Assembly (NCBI GenBank): GCA_964489215.1
Contig: CAZAYB010000164.1
Coordinates: 1-7,122 of the forward strand
DNA from: CAZAYB01 sp964489215
GTDB lineage: Bacteria; Planctomycetota; Phycisphaerae; Sedimentisphaerales; Anaerohalosphaeraceae
Reading direction: 5' to 3'
DNA length: 7,122 nt
Every line of letters starts with the position of its first letter. The first letter of the stretch is position 1. Shown here in pieces: positions 1-4,646 of this stretch. The position numbers and the translations under genes are program-made. The notes beneath the pieces are model-generated. The model made no database searches and was not told where the DNA came from. It was given only the letters and a program-made list of their open reading frames with translations.

Positions 1-1
1 A

Positions 2-124
2 AGCGCCGGTATAATACTCACGTCACCAAACACCCCTGCTTTTCAAAATCCCCCTAAAATACCTGTAAAAAATACTCAACAAAAACCTGCCCCCGAACAA
101 ATCGCAGTTGCACTATTATGCTGA
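2..124 (+). CDS. Possible 3' end of an unidentified gene (partial, begins outside the window)
   Basis: One reading frame is open from the left edge to a TGA at 122-124, giving 40 residues; the other two plus frames stop within the first 60 bases. The peptide is rich in Pro, Gln and Asn (it contains PAFQNPPKIPVKNTQQKPAP) and ends in a short hydrophobic stretch, IAVALLC. A proline-rich segment like this is typical of a linker or tail, not of a catalytic domain, and I recognise no family. A 40-codon open frame can occur by chance, so this is a tentative call. If real, the gene lies upstream of waaA in the same direction, separated by a long non-coding stretch with its own promoter, so the two are probably not co-transcribed. 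Confidence 0.3.
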   Translation, partial: SAGIILTSPNTPAFQNPPKIPVKNTQQKPAPEQIAVALLC

Positions 125-222
125 AACGAAAAAAATCCCGACCGGGTTGACGACATTTCCCACCTTTTTACTTCCACCCCTTTTTTGCAAAAAAACCGTA
201 AAAAAGCGCTAAAAACAGGCTA

Positions 223-252
223 ACTTTTGGTCACTACTGGTCACTTTTGGCC
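223..252. repeat. Three tandem 10-bp direct repeats
   Basis: Three contiguous units are visible: ACTTTTGGTC (223-232), ACTACTGGTC (233-242) and ACTTTTGGCC (243-252). Units 1 and 3 differ at one base, and unit 2 differs from unit 1 at two. The 10-bp period is close to one turn of B-DNA, so a cooperative DNA-binding protein could contact one face of the helix. The array lies about 170 bp upstream of the predicted waaA promoter. A role as a binding site is inference; the array could also be a chance micro-repeat. Confidence 0.6.
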
Positions 253-306
253 AGTTTTTAAAAATCGCCCAATTTAACGTAAAACCATACCAATAAACAG
301 CTTATA

Positions 307-323
307 AAAATTTTGCAAATTTT
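307..323. repeat. AT-rich inverted repeat
   Basis: AAAATTT (307-313) and AAATTTT (317-323) form a perfect 7-bp inverted repeat around the centre TGC. It could be a regulator site or merely a product of AT-rich sequence; nothing nearby decides between these. Confidence 0.4.
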
Positions 324-424
324 CTTATATACCAGGTGTCGCATTGAACACCCGTTTCAAACCGCATTTCACTCACCTGAATACATACCTGCAAAATCAC
401 TTTGGACTAATTCACAACTATTCA

Positions 425-452
425 TTGACTTATTTGCAATTTACAATATCAT
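425..452 (+). promoter_or_regulatory. Predicted sigma70-type promoter of waaA
   Basis: TTGACT (425-430) matches the -35 consensus at five of six bases. TATCAT (447-452) matches the -10 consensus at five of six. The spacer is 16 bp. The start of transcription should fall near 459, giving a leader of about 44 nt before the waaA ATG. This is the best promoter-like pair in the upstream region. Confidence 0.55.
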
Positions 453-459
453 TTATATC

Positions 460-475
460 TATAGGTCCCCCTATA
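460..475 (+). promoter_or_regulatory. Hairpin or operator-like palindrome at the waaA transcription start
   Basis: TATAGG (460-465) and CCTATA (470-475) form a perfect 6-bp stem around the loop TCCC. It begins within a base or two of the start site predicted from the promoter at 425-452. It could be an operator overlapping the start region or a 5'-end stem protecting the transcript; the sequence cannot distinguish these. Confidence 0.4.
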
Positions 476-487
476 CTAAGGTTATAT

Positions 488-493
488 AAGGAG
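488..493 (+). promoter_or_regulatory. Shine-Dalgarno site of waaA
   Basis: AAGGAG lies 9 nt upstream of the ATG at 503. It is strong and unambiguous, and supports that start. Confidence 0.75.
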
Positions 494-502
494 ATATAAC
501 AA

Positions 503-1798
503 ATGGCATGGCTGCTGAACATCATATACGTCCTGGCACTGATTATATACAGTCCAAAAATCATATACCGAATGATTGCCCAGAATCGTTATAAACAAGG
601 CTGGAGCCAGAAGTTAGGAAAAATAACCAGACGAACTCCGGATAAACCATGCATCTGGATACACGCCGTAAGCGTCGGAGAAGTAAACGCAACAAGAACC
701 CTGACCCCCGCTCTTGCAAAAAGCCTGCCGGACTGCGAAATTGTTATCAGCACCACCACCGACACCGGATTTGCAAGAGCGCAATCCCTTTACGCAAAAG
801 AACATAGCGTTTTCTACTATCCAGCCGACTTCTCATGGATAGTAAAAAAGGCATTCAAAAACCTAAACCCCGCCATTTGCCTGCTCATGGAACTGGAAGT
901 CTGGCCCAATTTCGCTATTACCGCACAGAAAACAAACACTCCAATAGTTATTCTCAACGGCAGAATCAGCGAAAAAAGCTTCCCGCGATACAAATTGATA
1001 AAACCGATAACAAAATGGATGTTCTCAAAGGTTACAAAATTCCTGGTCCAGACTAATCAATACCGCCAAAGGTTTCTGGAACTGGGCACAGACCCGGAAA
1101 AAATAATCGTTACAAACTCACTAAAGTACGACACAGCAATTATTTGTGATAAAGCGCCCGGCTGCGAAAAACTCGCCGAGCAGCTGAACATAACAAACGA
1201 ACCAGTTTTTGTCGCTGGTGGAACCGGCCCCGGTGAAGAAGACATAATACTGCAAACTTTCGCTGAACTGAAAAACCACCCCGACCTCAAAAATCTAAGA
1301 ACTGCAATAATACCCAGAAAACCGGAAAGATTCGATTCTGTAGCACAAACCGCACAACAAAGCGGGTTCGATTTTATAAGGTACAGTACCTTAAAAGGTA
1401 CAAATGATAAGCTAAACTCAAAACCGGATATCATAATAGGCGACACAATGGGCGACCTGACAAAATTCTACTCCGTGGCATCTGTAACTTTTGTCGGCAG
1501 ATCAATGGTAAAAATGGGCGGCTCCGATATGATGGAACCAGCTGCTCTGGGAAAGTGCATTATACTCGGTCCGCACACATTCAATTTTCAGCAGACAGTA
1601 GATGCCCTGCTCCTAAAAAACAGTGCCATAGAAATCCATAATCAAAAACAGCTTTATGAAGCTGCCCTTAAATGCCTGACAAATCCAGAACTTGCAAACG
1701 GATACGGCCAAAAGGCAAGGCAGGTAATAAAAGACAACCAGGGTGCAACACAAAAAAGCGTCGACGAAATAGTCAAAATCCTGCAAAGCAATCAATAA
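503..1798 (+). CDS. waaA: 3-deoxy-D-manno-octulosonic acid (Kdo) transferase
   Basis: This enzyme transfers Kdo from CMP-Kdo to lipid IVA at the cytoplasmic face of the inner membrane, the first step of LPS inner-core assembly. The 431 residues match the usual family length. An N-terminal hydrophobic segment (residues 2-22) is the expected membrane anchor. Family landmarks in order are: WIHAVSVGEV at 52-61, whose Glu60 aligns with the catalytic glutamate of WaaA; STTTDTG at 83-89; MELEVWPN at 129-136; NGRISEKS at 152-159; PRKPERF at 271-277; GDTMGDL at 313-319; and MMEPAALG near 343-350 followed by GPHTFNF at 356-362. A strong ribosome site and own promoter precede the gene, and the gene ends 25 bp from the convergent methyltransferase gene. 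Two positions that are usually His (STHPGEE and GGHN in the common form) read GTGPGEE and GGSD here. This looks like a lineage variant, since all surrounding blocks are intact. Whether it adds one or more Kdo residues cannot be read from the sequence. Confidence 0.93.
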   Translation: MAWLLNIIYVLALIIYSPKIIYRMIAQNRYKQGWSQKLGKITRRTPDKPCIWIHAVSVGEVNATRTLTPALAKSLPDCEIVISTTTDTGFARAQSLYAKEHSVFYYPADFSWIVKKAFKNLNPAICLLMELEVWPNFAITAQKTNTPIVILNGRISEKSFPRYKLIKPITKWMFSKVTKFLVQTNQYRQRFLELGTDPEKIIVTNSLKYDTAIICDKAPGCEKLAEQLNITNEPVFVAGGTGPGEEDIILQTFAELKNHPDLKNLRTAIIPRKPERFDSVAQTAQQSGFDFIRYSTLKGTNDKLNSKPDIIIGDTMGDLTKFYSVASVTFVGRSMVKMGGSDMMEPAALGKCIILGPHTFNFQQTVDALLLKNSAIEIHNQKQLYEAALKCLTNPELANGYGQKARQVIKDNQGATQKSVDEIVKILQSNQ

Positions 1799-1808
1799 AA
1801 ACCGAAAC

Positions 1809-1831
1809 TTACCGCTGTACCGGTCAGGTAA
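1809..1831. terminator. Candidate terminator hairpin between convergent waaA and the methyltransferase gene
   Basis: TTACC-gc-TG (1809-1817) can pair with CAGGTAA (1825-1831), giving a 7-bp stem with a 2-nt bulge and a loop TACCGGT that is itself partly palindromic. Read on the minus strand, a T-rich stretch (TTTTTATT) follows about 10 nt further on. On the plus strand the following sequence is only mildly T-rich. The hairpin overlaps the last bases of the methyltransferase gene. It is a plausible but modest terminator, mainly for the minus-strand transcript. Confidence 0.35.
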
Positions 1832-2720
1832 ATTTGATTCTATCTGCAACTGCCCTGATATGATCGGGACTCGTACCGCAGCAGCCTCCAATTATACCGG
1901 CCCCTGCCTGGACTATATCAGAAACACTGTCGGCAAACTCCTTTGCTCCGAGACTGTAAACTGCCTGGGAGCCTACAAGTTCAGGTTTGCCTGCGTTTGG
2001 CTCAGCGAGTATCTTTACATCGTAATCCTTTACAGCCTTGGCGTATTCTGCGGTCAGGTCAAGATAGGAATGCATATCCAGTGTACCGCAATTATATCCA
2101 ATGGCTGATATACCCTTGCCGCAAAGTTTCGACACTGCTGTTGCAGTATCTGTACCCATCATTGTTCGCGGCATCGAGCCGGCCAGGTCATAGGCAAGAG
2201 AAACAAAGACAGGAAGGTCACTAACCTGCTTTACCGCATCAATCGCGGTTTCTATCTCGTCCAGTGCGGTCATAGTTTCGATTATGTATCCGTCCGCCCC
2301 GCCTTGAGCAAGCGATTTAGCCTGGACAGTTACGGATTCAAAAAGTTCTTCGGGATCGATATTTCCCAGCGGCTTTATAAAATCTCCGCATGGGCCTATG
2401 TCGCCAAGCACATATACACTGTCAAGGGCAACCTGGCGGGCAATCTTTGCGCCTTCAAGGTTAATCCGGGACATTTCATCCGAGAGGCTGTGTCTTGCAA
2501 GGGCAAATTTGTTGGCACCGAAAGTATTGGTTATAATCGCCTGGCTTCCTGCGTCAATGTAACTTTGATGAACCTTTTTTACTATATCAGGTTCTTCAAT
2601 ATTCAAATAATCATTGCACCTTCCCGATTCTATACCATGTGCGAAAAGCTGGGTTCCCATTGCACCGTCAAGAATCAGTACAGAATCCTCAATTCTTTGC
2701 TTTAATGATTTGTCTGGCAT
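1824..2720 (-). CDS. Stand-alone homocysteine S-methyltransferase domain protein (MetH N-terminal type)
   Basis: The 298-residue protein is a single S-methyl_trans (Pfam PF02574) TIM barrel. It would transfer a methyl group to homocysteine, giving methionine, in the cytoplasm. Landmarks are LDGAMGTQL at 17-25, NTFGAN at 65-70, GDIGPCGDFIKPLG at 106-119, ETMTALDE at 148-155, GYNCG at 208-212, EPNAGKPEL at 240-248 and GGCCGT at 278-283. Cys211, Cys280 and Cys281 are the expected zinc ligands that activate homocysteine. The motif style resembles the N-terminal module of cobalamin-dependent MetH; the folate, cobalamin and reactivation modules are absent from this chain. It could work with separate MetH-like subunits or use another methyl donor such as S-methylmethionine or betaine, and the donor cannot be decided here. 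The ATG follows an AGGAAGTGAG purine run that overlaps the end of the lipoprotein gene, only 7 bp upstream. It is the last gene of the cluster. Confidence 0.88.
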   Translation of the reverse strand: MPDKSLKQRIEDSVLILDGAMGTQLFAHGIESGRCNDYLNIEEPDIVKKVHQSYIDAGSQAIITNTFGANKFALARHSLSDEMSRINLEGAKIARQVALDSVYVLGDIGPCGDFIKPLGNIDPEELFESVTVQAKSLAQGGADGYIIETMTALDEIETAIDAVKQVSDLPVFVSLAYDLAGSMPRTMMGTDTATAVSKLCGKGISAIGYNCGTLDMHSYLDLTAEYAKAVKDYDVKILAEPNAGKPELVGSQAVYSLGAKEFADSVSDIVQAGAGIIGGCCGTSPDHIRAVADRIKFT

Positions 2721-2727
2721 ATAAAAC

Positions 2728-3594
2728 TCACTTCCTTAAAATAAATCTGCACGAGTCATCAAAATAATAAACGTTCTGCTGGCCTTTGGCAGAGGGCATT
2801 GTAAACAGTTTAGCTATCTGGGTATCTGTAGGTTCAAAATAGTCCAGAGTTTTGAATTCGACATCAAAAACGGTTTTTAAGGCATTGTTCTGATAGCTTG
2901 ATATTGTTATTTTTCCAGGCAGGTAAAGACTGCCTTTTACCTGTTTGTAATTTCTTATATCCAGTCTTACGGTCTGGCTGGTTGAAGTTGAATATTCAAT
3001 TGCAAATATCCTCTGGTCACATCTGTCAAAATAAACTTTTCTGCCGACTTTTCCTGATTTCATAGATGTCAAAACAGTAATACCCGGCTTATCGTGAACA
3101 AGCCATTGCCCAGCCATGTCAATAACACCAAAAGCTTCGAGTATAGTATCGGGCCCAAGAAGCAGTCCGGTCCTGCACCTTCTGGCAACATCATAAGCAC
3201 CGTAATAGTAAATATTTTCCGGTTTTATTCTCATCCAGAACCAATCGGGATTTGTGCCCGCAAGAATCACCTCACCGAGGAGATTGTCGGCACGGAAAAA
3301 CAGGTTATGCTCAGGATAAAGCCTTATATGAGCGGAAAGATTTTCGTTTCTTTTTACCTTACCGGCCTCGTCATACTGTTTGAAATTGGCATCGCCTCTT
3401 CCCTTTACCGGCAGCATTGAAACCCTTTGTTTGAGGACAGCGGTTTTAATCTGCTGCAATGTCATTTCAGGGCACTGAATGTTTTCTTTTCGCCGAGTCA
3501 GACTCTGCTGCTGACAGCCTAATGAAAAGACAACACTGGCGGCAATTGCGGTTTGGGTAATTATCCATAAACTCGAGTTTATCTTTTTTTTCAT
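2728..3594 (-). CDS. Putative LolA/LolB-like lipoprotein
   Basis: The 288-residue protein starts with a typical lipoprotein signal: a basic MKKK, a hydrophobic stretch at about 8-25, and SLGC with Cys27 as the likely lipidation site followed by QQQ. The lipobox is slightly off consensus (Ser at -3, Leu at -2). The mature part is predicted mostly beta-strand. It contains the pattern VKGRGDANF (63-71), followed by AHIRLYPEHNLFFRAD (88-103), then GTNPDWFWMRI (113-123), which resembles the repeated strands of LolA/LolB-fold and DUF4292-like outer-membrane lipoproteins. The family assignment is by pattern only. Such proteins carry or bind lipid or lipoprotein cargo in the periplasm; the cargo here is unknown. 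The ATG follows the upstream stop codon by a single base (TAA-A-ATG) and has no clear Shine-Dalgarno site of its own, so translational coupling to the 163-aa gene is likely. Confidence 0.65.
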   Translation of the reverse strand: MKKKINSSLWIITQTAIAASVVFSLGCQQQSLTRRKENIQCPEMTLQQIKTAVLKQRVSMLPVKGRGDANFKQYDEAGKVKRNENLSAHIRLYPEHNLFFRADNLLGEVILAGTNPDWFWMRIKPENIYYYGAYDVARRCRTGLLLGPDTILEAFGVIDMAGQWLVHDKPGITVLTSMKSGKVGRKVYFDRCDQRIFAIEYSTSTSQTVRLDIRNYKQVKGSLYLPGKITISSYQNNALKTVFDVEFKTLDYFEPTDTQIAKLFTMPSAKGQQNVYYFDDSCRFILRK

Positions 3595-3595
3595 T

Positions 3596-4242
3596 TTACA
3601 GGTCGACTTTCAATATCTGTGACATCTGAGCGGAAATCTGTTCTATCATATCCTCAGTAAGGTCGGGGTTGACAACATCTACTGTTCTGTCCTGTCCTGT
3701 AACTTTTAGATGCCAAATCTCCATTCCATTTTCAGTGATATCGCTTGAATCATATTTTAAGATTCTTTTTCTCATTAAAATAAGCATCAGTACGAATCTG
3801 AAGTTAAGCTTTTCCTGTTCCTTTTCGTCTNNNNNNNNNNNNNNNNNNNNNNNNNNNNNNNNNNNNNNNNNNNNNNNNNNNNNNNNNNNNNNNNNNNNNN
3901 NNNNNNNNNNNNNNNNNNNNNNNNNNNNNNTAAAATAAGCATCAGTACGAATCTGAAGTTAAGCTTTTCCTGTTCCTTTTCGTCTTTCAGCCTATCGAAG
4001 AAACTCATCAGCATTTCGTCATCGACAAACATTTTTTTCTTTTTATTTCCGGTTGCCATTCTGCTTTTCCAAAAGCAGTAAACCTCAGGGTTGTTTTGTT
4101 CCCAGTATTCTACCGAATAGTCCCTTCTTTCCAGTCCCTGTTGGGTCTGTACCAGTGCAGCGAAATATTCATCTCCGGGTTCAAATTCTGTCCCTGTTGC
4201 ATAACATTGTCCTAAAGCTTTTTGAATCTCCCATTGTTCCAC
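3596..4242 (-). CDS. Uncharacterised 163-aa protein, falsely split by an assembly gap
   Basis: Removing 155 bases (one copy of the 55-bp duplicate and the 100 N) joins two pieces in one frame into a continuous protein of 163 residues. The N-terminal 100 residues come from 4242-3943, and the C-terminal 63, starting MLILMRKRILKYD, come from 3787-3596. As deposited, the gene reads through N into a spurious stop next to 3787, and a false 63-aa gene appears. The start is GTG at 4242, with GGAG 7 nt upstream. The N-terminal part (ALGQCYATGTEFEPGDEY, 9-26) has the look of small Planctomycetota proteins of unknown function. A basic KKKK patch (67-70) precedes an acidic, helical centre (73-94). I recognise no catalytic motif or membrane segment. 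It lies 19 bp after the HhH gene and 1 bp before the lipoprotein gene. Confidence 0.8.
3776..3830. repeat. Left copy of a 55-bp assembly duplicate
   Basis: These 55 bases are identical to 3931-3985. The copy directly abuts the run of N. A perfect 55-bp identity at both gap edges is what two contigs sharing a k-mer overlap of 55 look like when a scaffolder inserts a gap without merging them. Confidence 0.93.
3831..3930. other. Scaffold gap, 100 N, probably of true size minus 55
   Basis: The run is exactly 100 N, the usual placeholder for a gap of unknown length. The identical flanks and the frame-perfect join of the surrounding gene indicate that no real sequence is missing. Confidence 0.95.
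3931..3985. repeat. Right copy of a 55-bp assembly duplicate
   Basis: Identical to 3776-3830. Only one copy should exist; it encodes residues of the 163-aa protein around NFRFVLMLIL. Confidence 0.93.
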
Positions 4243-4249
4243 TTAGAAA

Positions 4250-4253
4250 CTCC
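4250..4253 (-). promoter_or_regulatory. Shine-Dalgarno site deciding a GTG start
   Basis: On the minus strand GGAG lies 7 nt before GTG at 4242. No in-frame ATG occurs near this position, so this site supports GTG as the start of the 163-aa protein. Confidence 0.65.
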
Positions 4254-4261
4254 GTATCTAC

Positions 4262-4609
4262 CTAATTTTCATTACCAAAATATAACCACTTTTGAAGCTT
4301 TCCGGCTGTTTTGGGGCCAATACCCTTAATTTTCTGCAAGTCATTAATGTTTTCAAATGCTTTGGTGTCTGCGTCATTTCGATAGTCGATAATTGCCTGT
4401 GCCCTTTTTGGCCCGATTGCAGGGAGCCTGACAATGCTTTCAGCTTCTGCGGTGTTTGGGTTAATTGTTTCTGACAAAACGATTTTCAAGTCAGTCTCAA
4501 GATTCAGCTGATTAACGTAAAATATTATTGAGAAAGTTACGGCAAAGACAAAGGCAATGAGCCCGGCACTTTTGATTGTTCTTATTTGAGCGTCATTTTC
4601 CGTAAGCAT
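4262..4609 (-). CDS. Membrane-anchored ComEA-like helix-hairpin-helix protein
   Basis: With the start at 4609 the protein has 115 residues. It has a short cytoplasmic N-terminus, one transmembrane helix at about 14-32, a linker, and a ComEA-type pair of helix-hairpin-helix motifs. The block begins INPNTAEAESI (49-59); the hairpins are PAIGPKRA (63-70) and KGIGPKTA (95-102). In ComEA this domain binds double-stranded DNA without sequence specificity outside the inner membrane during uptake, and a similar role is plausible here. Many bacteria carry such proteins without other competence genes, however, and none is in this window. The open frame extends to an ATG at 4693, but that would overlap the conserved C-terminus of the upstream gene by 47 bp and has no ribosome site. 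The ATG at 4609 has GGAG 7 nt upstream and lies 37 bp after the preceding stop. The stop (TAG) is 19 bp before the 163-aa gene. Confidence 0.8.
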   Translation of the reverse strand: MLTENDAQIRTIKSAGLIAFVFAVTFSIIFYVNQLNLETDLKIVLSETINPNTAEAESIVRLPAIGPKRAQAIIDYRNDADTKAFENINDLQKIKGIGPKTAGKLQKWLYFGNEN

Positions 4610-4616
4610 TATCCGA

Positions 4617-4620
4617 CTCC
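4617..4620 (-). promoter_or_regulatory. Shine-Dalgarno site deciding the ComEA-like start
   Basis: GGAG on the minus strand, 7 nt before the ATG at 4609. The alternative ATG at 4693 has no comparable site. Confidence 0.65.
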
Positions 4621-4646
4621 GCGGATTCGTATCCGGTCTGTCTGAA

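Larger units (their letters stand above)
125..424. other. Non-coding, A/T-rich stretch upstream of waaA
   Basis: No open frame of useful length or RNA gene is visible on either strand. The stretch holds A and T homopolymer tracts (for example around 125-135 and 181-206), three tandem 10-bp repeats at 223-252, a 7+7 bp AT-rich inverted repeat at 307-323, and a weak hairpin (GGTGT at 335-339 with ACACC at 348-352). I see nothing I can identify as a riboswitch or a strong terminator. Confidence 0.5.

Noticed and set aside
137..146. CCCGACCGGG near an A-run as a minus-strand terminator
   Set aside because: The arms leave a loop of only two bases with a 4-bp stem, or a 3-bp stem with a 4-nt loop. 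It is too weak, and no minus-strand gene ends there.
223..252. The 10-bp tandem units as a CRISPR-like array
   Set aside because: The units are contiguous, with no spacers, and far too short.
1057..1446. A 129-codon minus-strand open frame inside waaA
   Set aside because: It is antisense to the well-supported waaA coding sequence and low in recognisable features.
2304..2705. A 133-codon plus-strand open frame inside the methyltransferase gene
   Set aside because: It is antisense to a gene with clear family motifs and zinc ligands, and its translation shows no recognisable domain.
3776..3985. The 55-bp direct repeats as a real duplication, attachment sites or target-site duplications of an inserted element
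   Set aside because: They abut a run of exactly 100 N on both sides, and collapsing them restores an uninterrupted reading frame. This fits an unmerged contig overlap, not biology.
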